DNA from: Panopea generosa
Lineage: Eukaryota; Mollusca; Bivalvia; Adapedonta; Hiatellidae
Direction: 5' to 3'
DNA: 64,000 nucleotides
Assembly: GCA_029582155.1 (NCBI GenBank)
Contig: CM055909.1
Location: forward strand, 46,750,412 to 46,814,411
How positions within the stretch are numbered: the first letter of the stretch is position 1; every line of letters begins with the position of its first letter. The position numbers and the translations under genes are program-made. The notes beneath the pieces are model-generated. The model did no database searches. It was given only the letters and a program-made list of their open reading frames with translations, and was not told the origin of the DNA. Shown here piece by piece: positions 24,170-35,797 of the stretch.

Positions 24170-26930
24170 CCCTGCAATTGATCTAATCAAAACACTCCAT
24201 GATGACAGACACTGGTGTAATTTCTGTTGAATTTAGGTAAAATTCTGTGAAACGAATTGCATGTGTCCTTAAAAACATTTCTCATCGGTGGTTGGTGGCT
24301 TTAAACGACAATTCATTTAAGTGTTTGATGTCATATTGATGCTGGGGCTACCGATTCGCTGAATATGTGTTGTTTTTCTATATCAATAGTTAATGAAAAC
24401 TTATTCCCATTAAACGATTACACTACGCTATTGAATGTCTCACACAAGAATTAATTTTGCACTGTTCTACATATAGAGACAACCCTTAATTTGTGACAAT
24501 TCTTCCCATGTGTTGCAGTGTATTACTACGTATCTTAAAACTATTACAGCTTCATCAAACAGTACCCAATTTGTCATCCAAATAATGACCAACCGATTCA
24601 CACAGCTCTAATTTCTTGGTCGCAATAATCTTGCTATCGTCATGGAGAAATGTAATTATTAAGTGAGACCTATACATACCGTATAAGGTTTTACTGCACA
24701 TGCATTGCTATTAGATGCACATGTTTTACTAAAAAAAAAACTTTTTAATTATTTCCAAGGTGATAACTGTTTCGTGCGCATTTGAAAATATACCCAGTTA
24801 AACAAATTTTATATCAAAATATTTTGCAAAAACTTCTCATATGTGTGAACTACGGTTATCAAACGATTTAACTGTTCGTAATAAAGCTTTTTGACACATA
24901 TTAAATCATCAAACCTTTCAGGAAAACTCAAACATTTTCATCTATCAAAATAATTCATTTAAATTTGCCCATCAAATATGTGATATTTTAAAAAGTATCC
25001 CAAGTATGGTTTTATTTACCACTTACTAAGACTGACAAACTAATACACAAATCATGTTTATACTCTACAATTAAAATAACTATGGCCTAAGCAAACGCCT
25101 AAAGCAATGGGTTAACAGCAGAAAAATCAGCTTGTCGGCATTTGTTTGATTACATACCGATGATGTCATATTATGCCACCAACCAAACGCCTCCTCCATC
25201 CCAACGCACACCCCTATACACCATGTTGATTAGTAGTCTTTGTTTTTAACAGTTTGCTTATCTTGGTATGTGTATGTTTTCTCTTTATACTAAAACATTT
25301 GTCAGTTGATCAGTATCCAGGTACCATATGCAATATTTACTGCAAATTGTGGCCGAAAGCTACAGTAAAGATTGTATGTGACAAAGGAAGATGATAAAAA
25401 AAAACATCGTTATTTACCGACTATTAAAGTGGAATTGAATGTCGTATTTAACATTTATACAACAAATATATTATTATTCACTCTCAATCAATGGTAGAGA
25501 TGTCAAATTTAATTGTAGTCTTTGAACGAATTGCAACAGAAACGACACAGAACAAACACTTTTATTTGAATTGGTTGAATAATACACAAAGAAACCAAAG
25601 TGTAACACCGACGCGTTTATACTATTATAATAAACTAACTTTCCTTAACCCTTTACTTCATATAGACGCCTTTGGACACCTAATGTAGACGCCTTTGGAC
25701 ACCTCTAATATAGAACGCTTTTGAATTATTGAGTGTATTATGTTTATATTTACTGATAGAGTGGAAAACAGTGCAGGAAGAGTTCAGATTGCTCGTTATG
25801 AGCTCTTGTTTGAATCGGTATGTCCGTACATTACTTTATATTTCTTTATTTTCCTTATTTTCTGTCTAAATATGTGTGGTTTTATTTGTATACTTATCTC
25901 TCAAAAAAGACCTATACCAAAATAATGTAATTTGCTTAATAAAAAGGAGTTGTTAACCTTCCACAAATTGGAGTTTTTCTCCCGCTCTCAGACAACATAA
26001 AAATGTAAATTGTGTATAAAAGCATTTACATTATCCTAGTGCAGTGACGTTGTAAACAAATAGATTCGGTCTTAAATGTTTGAGAGCATTAAAAGCAGCA
26101 CCCATCCATTTATTAATTTGGTTTTCTATTACAAAATCCGCTGGTTCCAATTTATTTTGAAATTTGTTAATGACGTTTGTATAACAGTAATGAATCTGAT
26201 GACAGTCATTGCATGACAATTTATGTGAGGAACTGCATCAATCAGGCGTTAATAGACTTGCAAACACAGCTATTCAAATGTCATTCTAGATACAAACCGT
26301 ATGCGTGTTAAAGCATAGCTATAGGAAAACAAAAACAAAAAGAAAATATTGACACAAGCATCAATTAGATCAGACTATCTTGGACACTATTACATTGCTG
26401 ATTTTTTTATGCAGTCTTAATGTTAACTGGTTAGATTATGCTCTGCCTTGTAAAATCAACGTAGCAAAAGCAACAGTTTCGGCATAAATTATGCAAATTC
26501 CTTTTGCTCGAGTTCTCTACAAATATCAATGATTTCTTTTGTTACTCCAGTTATATTCGAGTAAATAATATTTCAATAGTCAGTAATCAACCCGCCCAGG
26601 ACTTGTTATAATTGTTTTCCAAGTTTAAAACAATGAACAAATTTATGGTAACAAACCATATGTTTTCGTTAACTTATTTATAATTATTGGCACCAATGCA
26701 TTGTCATAACCAGCATACAAAAACGTATGTAAATCATTTTAACAATATATCATTTACTCAATCAAATAAGTGCCGCCTGTACATACTCCTGACACCTCAG
26801 TGGAAAGACTGAATAGAGTCGACCGATCGCCCGCACGACAAATAAAAGTATATTTTAGATATCCAAATATGAAACCCATATGCGTGTTCATCCGAAATGT
26901 GTATTGCTTGTCATAGGTGCTAGGTGTCAG
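24170..26930. other. Unannotated A+T-rich DNA
   Basis: No exon of the downstream receptor gene was found here. TAGACGCCTTTGGACACCT is duplicated at 25660-25705. A minus-strand frame at 26031-26219 (containing INKWMGAAFNALKHLRP) was considered as a transposon fragment but matches nothing I recognise. Confidence 0.35.
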
Positions 26931-26934
26931 TGAA

Positions 26935-27000
26935 GCAGATAAAGTGGTAGCTGCCCATGCTACGGTGCGCGGGTTCGATTCACGGCTGGACAAGTCATTG
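26935..27000 (+). repeat. tRNA-like sequence, probable SINE head
   Basis: GATAAAGTGGTAGCTGCCCA supplies an A-box-like arm and GTGCGCGGGTTCGATTCACG a good B box. Spacing is roughly tRNA-like but the acceptor stem does not pair well. No recognised body follows. Confidence 0.45.
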
Positions 27001-27765
27001 AAGCACAAACATAAACATTATATTGCAAAATGCGGCTTCTTTAAAGTCTAATGGTATTTGTAGCTGCAGTGATCTGATATGGTCTTAAAAATCAAATCTT
27101 AACTGATTATTTTATCATGAAGAATTCATATTGTTTTATTTAAAATATCAAGTATTTTTTTCACTCTGCGTCATATTCGGCAGAATCAATATCACTTACA
27201 TAGATTCCTATAGCTGGATCTTTGAATTCAAAAGTACCATACACCTAGTATTTCTACCGGACTGCGCATGTTTCCATGAGTATCTATATGATTTCGTTTT
27301 CAAACCAATATTCATTACATATTTTAGTCTGTCTATAACAAGTCAATCATGCCAGTGAAAGTGAACGTTTATGTGTGACCTTATTTTCAACCTCCATTTT
27401 AAGGTATCCACAAAGAAAACTATGGCGTAGATTGCAATGGGTAAATACGCATGTACGCGTAGCTGGCGTGGAAAAAAATACATTAAAAAGAATCCACGAA
27501 TAGAAAGTAGGCCGCGCTAGTTACTTGTATAATTAAAAAATAATTTAAACGAAACATTAATAATAACTTTGCTAAAATGTTGGTTTCTTTCTAATTACAA
27601 AGAATTACAAACTAAATTGCGTTTGTGTAAGGTTTTACATGTTTAGAGGGCCTCTCCAATAATTGCAAGTACCTGGCGTTATAACCATACTGGTGAAGTA
27701 TCCAGATGGAATTGTAAAGAGCGGAAACTTTCCTTGGTGGATACGTTTTAACATAACAGTGCATC

Positions 27766-27990
27766 GCACAGTTAGTTCAGTCAGTAGCGCGTCTGATTAT
27801 CAATTTAGAGGTCGTGAGTTTGAATACCCGCCCGACCAAAGTCTCCGTGATGGTTGATAAACGGCATTGCTTCTCATTGTAATTCGTTGTTCACCGCTGA
27901 TTCAAGTAGGAATGTAATCAGTATTTGGGGATTGAGGTGGGGTATTGGTGCGCCCGAGTACTAGTTAACCATTAAGGATTCAATGAAGAG
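27766..27990 (+). repeat. tRNA-derived SINE, family 1
   Basis: The head reads TTAGTTCAGTCAGTAGCGCG, then GAGGTCGTGAGTTTGAATAC (B box with one change). The body CCGTGATGGTTGATA, GTTCACCGCTGATTCAAGTA and GAGTACTAGTTAACC matches, in the + sense, the minus-strand copies at 23903, 30075 and 46444. Confidence 0.75.
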
Positions 27991-28004
27991 TGGTCAGGTT
28001 AACA

Positions 28005-28705
28005 TATGTTTATAACAAACGAGCATCTAAGAACAGATGTCCCTTCAGCATCCGTTTTATAACAAACGTGCATCTAAGAACAGATGTCACTTAAGCATCT
28101 GTTTTTAACAAACGTACATCTAAGAATAGATGTCCCTTCAGCATCCGTTTTATTACAAACGTGCATCTAAGAACAGATGTCACTTAAGCATCCGTTTATA
28201 ACAAACGTGCATTTAAGAACAGATGTCCCTTCAGCATCCGTTTATAATTAACGTGCATCTAAAAATAGGTGTCCCTTCAGCATCTGTTTATAACAAACGT
28301 GCATCTAAGAACAGATGTCACTTAACATCCGTTTATAACAAACGTGCATTTAAGAATAGATGTCACTTCAGCATCCGTTTTATAACAAACGTGCATCTAA
28401 GAATAGATGTCACTTCAGCATCTGTTTATAACAAACGTGCGTCTAAGAACAGATGTCACTTCAGCGTCCGTTTATAACAAACGTGCATCTAAGAACAGAT
28501 GTCACTTCAGCGTCCGTTTTATAACAAACGTGCATCTAAGAATAGATGTCCCTTCAGCATATGTTCTATAACAAACGTGCATCTAAGAAAAGATGTCACT
28601 TCAGCATCCGTTTTATAACAAACGTGCATCTAAGAATAGATGTCCCTTCAGCATATGTTCTAAAACAAACGTGCATCTAAGAATAGATTTTTCTTTAGCA
28701 TCTAA
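28005..28705. repeat. 46-47-bp tandem array, about 15 copies
   Basis: The unit is GCATCCGTTTTATAACAAAC, GTGCATCTAAGAACAGATGT, CACTTCA. Each unit contains the short palindrome ACATCTGTTCTTAGATGC-like arm CATCTAAGAACAGATG. It ends 1.7 kb upstream of the first readable receptor exon. Open frames follow the unit and show no domain. Confidence 0.9.
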
Positions 28706-29250
28706 GAGACATACAAAACTAGAGATGAGTCAACGTTATTCCCGGCCCAATTGTATTTGCTTTTTATCTTCCAATTTCTGAACTAAATTGTCGATTGATA
28801 AGCGAGATGCACGACAAATATAAACGGAAGTATTTCGTCTGACTTAATGAATTGACACTGGCTCTTTATGTTTCCATTTCTTGCATGATCGCAGTGAGAA
28901 AGTGTCTACTTAAGTGTGTGGGCTTAACTCGATATTGGCATAGCGCACTTCGAGTGCAGACAATCAAGTATAAATTGCAAATAGAATAAACCAATGACTC
29001 AGTGTTGTCATTATTTCTGATTCCTTGGATCCGTTGAGCGCATTCAGTGTTGCACGATAGTATAAAACCCCTTAAGCTTGTGCTATAGAGCATGACGGAT
29101 ATTTCACAGTTCACTACCCCATTCAATAAAATAGTTTCCTTCTTTTGGAATCGTTTTGCGCTTTCAAAGGGATACTTTTTATTTCAAAGGGATACTTTTA
29201 TCAGTTGTTATTGAAGTATATGGAGTTATTCTGGAATGATACAGTAACTG
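28706..29250. other. Unannotated spacer
   Basis: No exon recognised. The minus-strand frame at 28866-29126 has no recognisable domain. Confidence 0.35.
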
Positions 29251-29251
29251 G

Positions 29252-29462
29252 TTGCAGAGCGCTCTATCTAGTGGTAGAGCATCGGATCCATGATTGAAGG
29301 GTCGCGGGTTCGTTCCTGCCCCAACGGCTATCTATATTGCCCTTGAGAAAGACACATTTTCCGCATATGCGTATATAGTATTGGTTCAACCCAGGAAGAC
29401 TTCGAGCTTGACTTGTCTAATTTGTAATCACTTGTTTCACAAACGAAATGAAAATAAATAGG
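29252..29462 (+). repeat. tRNA-derived SINE, family 2
   Basis: The head is GCGCTCTATCTAGTGGTAGA with a GGTCGCGGGTTCGTTCCTGC B-box arm. The body TTGAGAAAGACACATTTTCC, CATATGCG, CAACCCAGGAAGACTTCGAG and TTGTTTCACAAACGAAATGA ends in AAAATAAATA. The copy at 51842-52042 matches through head and body. Confidence 0.8.
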
Positions 29463-29814
29463 TTTAAACTAAAGGTTATGAAAACTTTTTCTCGATTTAA
29501 ATTGATAGAACACATTCTTTTTTCTTTTTTTTAAATCAACAACCCACTCTCTGAAATATGTAACTGTATTACTTCCAATGGCATGACAGGAGATTCATAT
29601 AAACTGCAGAACTAATATATCAAATGAACATTTTATTGTTTGCTTGTGCACTCTGCTTCAGATATGGAATATGATTCTATATGTACTATAGCAATAACTG
29701 TTGTATTTATTTTATAATTATGATTTAAAATTCAAGTAGAGTGCCAGACGGTATCGTTCCTAACGATCTGAATCAATCCTGGCTAATTTTTTCATCTATA
29801 TTCTGTCCATGTGC

Positions 29815-30420
29815 TGTACTTCAAATAGACAGAGTGTAAACAGTTGTCGTCCCTGGTGATGTATTCTGACATAACATTCCTAAGATCTAATCTACTACAT
29901 GTCTCATAAAACTATGAATTCAGTATTTATTGCTATTCTTGTGTTTACTTCAAACAGTGTAAATAATAATTATTTCAATTATATAAAACTCTGAACTCCG
30001 TATTTATTCCTAGTCTTGTGTTAAACGTCAAACAGTGTAGAAAGTTATCATTACTGTGAATTTCGTATTTGTTTTTGGATTGATTTATTGAATATTTGAC
30101 GTCGTTTTTATGCCATCGATGGCTAACAGACGACCAGTTAACCTAACCACCGTTTCCTGGGATCCTGAAAGGTTAACCAGTACTCGAGCACACCCCATCT
30201 CCACAAGTAACTGATAACTCTCCCACTTGAATCAGCGGTGAGAGACGATCGATAATGAGACACAGTTTCGTATATCAATCATCACGGAGACTGTTGCCGG
30301 CCGGGGATTCGAACTAACGACCCTGGATTGATAGTCAGACGCGTAACCGACTGAGCTAATCGGGCCCGTATTTGTTTCACATTTATCTTACCCTTTGTAA
30401 CTATCTACTTCAGCCACAGT
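29815..30420 (+). repeat. Degenerate tandem copies of the TM3-exon 3' splice junction
   Basis: CAGTGTAA-type cores preceded by TACTTCA or GTCAAA occur at 29833, 29956 and 30034 and again at the true junction (30418). Intron-side strings such as TTTATTGCTATTCTTGTGTT and CGTATTTATTCCTAGTCTTG recur with them. The SINE at 30075-30366 was inserted later, with the 11-bp target duplication CGTATTTGTTT. Subtracting its 303 bp leaves spacings of 123, 78 and 81 bp. The copies are worn, so confidence is moderate. Confidence 0.5.
30075..30366 (-). repeat. tRNA-derived SINE, family 1, with target-site duplication
   Basis: On the minus strand the head is GCCCGATTAGCTCAGTCGGT, then CGTTAGTTCGAATCCCCGGC. 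The body includes CACCGCTGATTCAAGTGGGA, CTCGAGTACTGGTTAACC and GATGGCATAAAAACGACG, ending in CAATAAATCAAT. The direct repeat CGTATTTGTTT at 30064-30074 and 30367-30377 marks the insertion. It lies about 40 bp upstream of the TM3 exon. Confidence 0.85.
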
Positions 30421-30564
30421 GTAAGCTGCTGTCTTTCTTGAAGATTTACTTCACCAGTACCAACTACGTTTGGATGTTTTGTGAAGGACTATACCTTTAC
30501 CGACTTATTGTCAACGCATTCTCACCACCAAAACGTTTACTCCTGTTTTACATACTCGGCTGGG
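30414..30564 (+). CDS. GPCR exon: TM3, ICL2 and start of TM4
   Basis: It encodes PQCKLLSFLKIYF, TSTNYVWMFCEGLYLY, RLIVNAFSPPKRLLLFY and ILGWG, ending in phase 1 at a perfect donor GTAAGT. The Cys at residue 3 is the TM3 cysteine that pairs with ECL2. The Glu of CEGLYL is the class B Glu of the ionic-lock motif. The start is ambiguous between CTTCAG|CCACAG (30414) and CCACAG|TGTAAG (30420); both keep the frame and differ by Pro-Gln. The preceding exon must end in phase 0. It follows degenerate junction copies and a SINE. Confidence 0.93.
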
Positions 30565-30654
30565 GTAAGTAACGTTACATGTCAACGACTGACCCCAACA
30601 TGATTCGTATCGTGCAAAGGACATAATCATCATAACAGCATAAAACAAAAATAA

Positions 30655-31210
30655 GTGAAGCGGTAGTGTGGATAGAGCCGCTCACGCTCCGTGTTGCGGG
30701 TTCGCCGGATCCCAAGCTCAAACCGATACTTTGTAGGTCACCTGAGACTTTGTCTCAAGGGACTTTTTGCGGTCGCCTTTTGTCCGTCGTGTTCCATACT
30801 GCATTGTCCGTCGTCCGTCGTGCGTCCGTAAACAATTGACATTTTCGACTTTTCTTAAAAACCGTATGCTCAATCGTAATGAAATGTTGTATGAAAGTAT
30901 GATACCTAAGGATTAATCAAAATTGTGAATTGCACTGTCCCCCTGTGGCGTTCGAGCGGGGCTAAAACAGTCAAATTCAAGGTAAATTTTGAAAATATTT
31001 TTCTCAATGGAAAAGATGGTGAGCATGATGATGAACGAATATGGGTCTTTTATAAAAATTGTGAATTGCATGCCCCTGGATCTCACGGTTTGGCCCTGGG
31101 GGTGGGGCCTACTTTACTAAAGCTGTATAAAAAGCGTTATTTCTTATATCTTATATATATATTATATATATATACAGATGGAGTCAATGTTTTGAAACTG
31201 TAAGTAGCAA
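30655..31210 (+). repeat. tRNA-like head and bivalve-type dispersed repeat
   Basis: A tRNA-like GTGGATAGAGCCGCTCACG and TTGCGGGTTCGCCGGATCC stretch (30657-30720) is followed by GGTCACCTGAGACTTTGTCT, GTCCGTCGTCCGTCG and GTGCGTCCGTAAACAATTGA, a dispersed repeat I recall from bivalve genomes. The end (31060-31145) matches 57600-57670 in inverted orientation through GTAGGCCCC-CCCCCAG-GCCAAA. The frame 30925-31203 is part of this repeat. Confidence 0.7.
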
Positions 31211-31284
31211 GTCCACCACTTGGTTACTTTAAACCAGGATTACAAGTATTTAAAAAAGTATCACTGTTCTCGCATCTGGCGTCA

Positions 31285-32877
31285 CATCATAAACCAACAC
31301 TGTGTAAATATATATAGACATGCAAGAACGTTCGACACGGTATAAATATATACAGCCACGTAGGAACGTCCTCTTACAAATGTGACAACGTACACATGTG
31401 TCTGAAATCAACACGGTGTAAATATATATAGCCACGTAGGAAAATTCTATTACAAGTGTGACAACGTACACATGTGTCTGAAATCGGAACGGTGTAAATA
31501 TATATAGCCACGTAGGAACGTTCTGTAACAAATGTGACAACGTACACATGTGTCTGAAATCAACACGGTGTACATATATATAGCCACGAAGGAACGTCCT
31601 CTTACAAATATGACAACGTACACATGTGTCTGAAATCAACACGGTGTAAATATATATAGCCACATAGGAACGTCCTCTTACAAATGTTACAGCGTACACA
31701 TGTGTATGAAACCAACACGGTGTAAATATATATAGCCACGTAGGAACGTTCTCTTACAAATGTGACTACGTACACATGTGGTAGAAATCAACACGGTGTA
31801 AATATATACAGCCACTAAATATATATAGCTTGGTAGGAACGTTCTCTTGCAAATGTGACAACGTATACATGTGTCTGAAACCAACACCGTGTAAATATAG
31901 ACAGCCACGTAGGAACGTTATCTTCCAAATATGACAACGTACACATGTGTAGGAAACCAACACGGTGTAAATACATACAGCCAAGTAGGAACGTTCTCTT
32001 ACAAATGTGGCAACGTACACATGTGTATGAAATTAACACGGTGTTAATATATACAGCCACCTAGGATCGTTCTCCTACAAATGTGACAACGTACACATGT
32101 GTATGAAACCAACACTGTATACTTATAAACTGCCACGTAGGAACGTTCTCTTGCAAATGTGATAACGTATACATGTGTATGAAACAAACACTTTATACAT
32201 ATATACAGCCACGTGGGAACGTTCTCTTGTAAATGTGACAACGTATACATGTGTATGAAAACAACATGGTGTAAATATATATAACCACGTAGGAACGTTC
32301 TCTTACAAATGTGACAATGAACACATGTGTATAAAACCAACACGGTGTAAATATATATAACAACGTAGGAACGCTCACTTACAAATGTGACAACGTACAC
32401 ATGTGTATAAAACAAACACGGTGTAAATATATATAGTCACGTAGGAACGTTCTCTTACAAATATGACAACGTATACATGTGTATAAAATCAACACGGTGT
32501 GAATATATACAGCCAGGTAGGAACGTTCTCTTACAAATGTGACAACGTATACATGTGTATAAAATCAACACGGTGTAAATACATACAGCCACGTAGGAAC
32601 GTTCTCTTACAAATGTGACAACGTACACTTGTGTCTGAAACCAACACCGTGTGAGTATATACAGCCACGTGGGAACGTTCTCTTACAAATGTGACAAAGT
32701 ACACATGTGTATGAAATCAACACGGTGTAAATATATATAGCCACGTAGGAACGTTCTGTTACAAATGTGATAACGTAAACATGTGTATGAATCCAACAAG
32801 GTGTAAATATATACATCCACGTAGGAACGATCTCTTACAAATGTGACAACGTACACATGTGTATGAAATTAACAGAA
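31285..32877. repeat. 76-bp tandem array, left part, about 21 copies
   Basis: The unit runs AACACGGTGTAAATATATAT, AGCCACGTAGGAACGTTCTC, TTACAAATGTGACAACGTAC, ACATGTGTATGAAATC. Multiple staggered minus-strand frames (31250-32816) with repeated VRCHICKRTF-type peptides are produced by the repeat. Frame shifts between units, since 76 is not a multiple of three, argue against a protein. Confidence 0.93.
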
Positions 32878-33503
32878 CAAAACAGATATTTTATTTTAGA
32901 CTTGTACATAAAAACATTGTCATAATAACATAGTTACAACACATAATATCACATAAAATATATTGTTAATTAATACATATTTTACCGCCATTTTCAATTA
33001 ACATTTTAAATTAATTCATTGTTGTTTTTTTATCAATCTTGAAATAATGCATGAAATACTTATAAGTCATAAATTCCTTAAAATAAGAGAATGAACAAAA
33101 TTAATATATCAAATATTTAAATGAGATTATTTTATTAATTCAGAGATTGTTTCCGAAAATAGATAAAAGACATTTAATATATTTACATTTCACATTAAAC
33201 ATTTAAAATGCTGTTTCTAATTTCAGAGATTGTTTAATGTACTGAGCAAACCTGATTAAAATACTTTTGTCATTTGTTTTAAGCAATTCTATAAGCTTGT
33301 ACATGGACGTTCTTTGAAACACATGTTTATTTATAAACGTCGTTCTAAAATCACTGTAGCAAGGATAAATGCAAACGAAATGGTATATATCTGCTACCTC
33401 AGTTGTGTTACAACAAAGACAATTCCTCTCATTTCTTGGAATGTGATTTCTTGCATAATTCTAAGAGTATGTGCCGATAATATAATTCTAGTAACAATCT
33501 TAA
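32878..33503 (-). mobile_element. 5'-truncated LINE 3' end, inserted in the 76-bp array
   Basis: On the minus strand a frame reads NYARNHIPRNERNCLCC, NTTEVADIYHFVCIYPCYSD and, further on, YKLIELLKTNDKSILIRFAQ before a stop near 33200. This is the zinc-knuckle-like C-terminus (NERxCxxC...E-YHF--CP-Y) of many non-LTR retrotransposon reverse transcriptases. The 3' end is A+T-rich and closes with AAATAAAATATCTG and TTTTGTTCTGTT at 32878. A stop lies just before NYARN. The 76-bp array continues on both sides, which marks the fragment as an insertion. Confidence 0.75.
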
Positions 33504-33930
33504 ATCAACACTGTACACATATATACAGCAACGCAAGACTGGTCTCTTATAAATGTGACAGCGTACACATGTGTATGAAATCAACACGGTGTAAATATAT
33601 ACACGGTCTCTTATAAATGTGACAGCGTACACATGTGTATGAAATCAACACAGTGTAAATATATACAGCCACGCAAGAATGGTCTCTTATAAATGTGACA
33701 GCGTACACATGTGTATGAAATCAACACTGTATACATCAATACAGCCACGCAACAATGGTCTCTTATAAATGTGACAGCGTACACATGTGTATAAAATCAA
33801 CACTGTATACATCAATACAGCTACGCAACAATGGTCTCTTATAAATGTGACAGCGTACACATGTGTATGAAATCAACACTGTATACATCAATACAGCCAC
33901 GCAAGAATGGTCTCTTATAAATGTGCATAG
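33504..33930. repeat. 76-bp tandem array, right part, about 6 copies
   Basis: The same unit as 31285-32877, with a right-hand subfamily: GACAGCGTACACATG, CACTGTATACATCAATACAG and CACGCAAGAATGGTCTCTTA replace the left-hand forms. One unit near 33600 is shortened. The array stops abruptly near 33930. Confidence 0.9.
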
Positions 33931-35007
33931 TGTGAACACACAAAAATGCTGTGATAAATATATACATTAAGACGAAAGAGAGATGTTTAACACAGATATG
34001 CACTCTATCATTCAAAATAATGCAGCAACTTGTACTGATATGACTCGATCATTTTAACTTCTTACCAAATGTTTAACCAATCCTATTTTATGAGTTGGAT
34101 GAGATTAGTCCATACGAAATATACTTAATGGGCGAATTTACCAAAACTGACATTAAATGATAACAAATGATTTGTTTTGAAAATTAAATATACTGGTTTA
34201 TCAGTCGGAATGCTTCTTTGAGTCATATTGGAATGTTGGAATGGGCAATAAAATTACAAAATGGTGAATATTTTGATAAAATTGCCATCATTCATGCAAG
34301 GGTGAGTGGAATTGAACAAAATGACTGAACAAAATAGATAAAATAATCGCGTCACATTGGCTAATCTGCGATAAGATATACTCCACAAAATAAGTTAAGG
34401 ATCATGTCATTTATTTCCCATAGGTGTTACATTAAAATCATATATGTATAGTTTTTAAAACAAGTTTGGAGCTGCTTTGATACTTTATGCCAAAGTAATA
34501 CTAAAACAATTTTAGGCAATATATTCAAAACCAATATTAACCCATCTAAATATTAAAACCCTCTAAATCCATCTAACATCAGATTTTTTCAAATATTGCA
34601 TATTAAATAAGCATTTAATCAATTTATTATTAAAATACAAAAAATCTATTTTGGGGTAAAAAATGCTTGTTTTAACAAATTTTAAAATTTATTTTTAATT
34701 TTGTTGATAAATTTGTTAAGCTTTCTCTAAAGTAAACAGAGCAAAATTCAGAAAACCGATTTTAGTTACCTTTTTTCTTGGTATGCCGCAAAACAGTTTG
34801 AATTTTAGTCCAGTAGAATTTTATAAAGGGCATGGTTGGTCCTTAATTTATTATTTAAGTATTTACTCAGTATGGTATCACAGAACGCTCTCGTACAACT
34901 CTGCTGAAACATGAGACCGCTAATTAAGACTGACAAGGTATGTCAGGAAAATAAATTGACAATGTAAGGATGGTAACTGATAACTATTGATTTAATCTAT
35001 TCAATTA

Positions 35008-35186
35008 CAGTCAAACCTGTGTAAGCGGTCACTTCTATTAAGCAACCACTTGTTTCAAACAGCCACATTTACTATTGCCCCATTTCTATGCGATCAGAGC
35101 AAATTAACCTGCATTAAGCAAGACTCTCTCTTAAAATGACACTTTTACTCCTTCCCTTGGCGGGCTGCTTAAGACAGGTTTGACTG
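35008..35186 (+). mobile_element. MITE of the CAGTCAAACC family, copy 2
   Basis: The ends are CAGTCAAACCTGTGTAAGCG and GCTTAAGACAGGTTTGACTG, inverted relative to one another, with TA on the left flank. About 179 bp, no coding content. Nearly the same interior as the copy at 52111. Confidence 0.8.
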
Positions 35187-35797
35187 CAGTTGCAATGTTT
35201 GTGATGACAGCATACGACATTTTCCTGTAGATGAGAACGCAGTCTTTATTCAGTACTTTATCCAGACAATATGCTAATTATCAAGATTATATTTATATAT
35301 TACCAATTAAATATTATAATTAGACTATAATTTATTCGTACATTATATACTATCAATTATGTGATTCTATCAATTATATATTATTATTAATATATTATCA
35401 TATATATATTATTAATTAGATTATATATGTATATCAAATATATTATAAGTACATTATATACTGTCAATTATGTATCATCACATGACGATAGTGTTTTCCT
35501 GAAAGGGTTATTACATTTAAATGTTAAGTTATGTCCCATTCCCTTTGATTATACTGATATCAGTATTAATTTTACTGTATTGGATACAACATTTAATATA
35601 TAAACTGTTGACCTAATTGAATTCAATTTAATTTAAACTTTTTATTTCCGTCTTTTGGAGATTAGTACATGCATTATGAATTACAATCAAAAATAATGTT
35701 TACAGCAATAATTTGGAATATATGCATATCATGACAATGGAGCAATCGGCTATAATAGGAACATAACGGTTCGTGTAAAGACAACCGCAAACGATAC

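Noticed and set aside
26031-26219. Minus-strand ORF with INKWMGAAFNALKHLRP
   Set aside because: Considered as a transposon protein fragment, but no motif or flanking repeat supports it.
28005-28705. The 46-bp array as an amplified acceptor of a hidden upstream exon
   Set aside because: Units contain CACTTCAG but no open, splice-bounded exon follows the array; the frame at its 3' end stops without a donor.
28223-28781. ORFs in the 46-bp array
   Set aside because: Repeat-driven, without protein-like composition.
1-29800. Ectodomain, TM1 and TM2 exons of the receptor
   Set aside because: I looked for the W-D-G-x-x-C-W-P and R-N-x-I-H-x-N-L-F signatures and found no convincing match; their absence by eye does not prove absence.
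30296-30366. Functional tRNA gene on the minus strand
   Set aside because: It is the head of a family 1 SINE with a target-site duplication; arms are imperfect.
31250-32816. Long minus-strand frames with repeated CxRCHICKRTF-like peptides, resembling zinc-finger repeats
   Set aside because: They follow the 76-bp tandem unit, shift frame from unit to unit, and show no proper C2H2 spacing.
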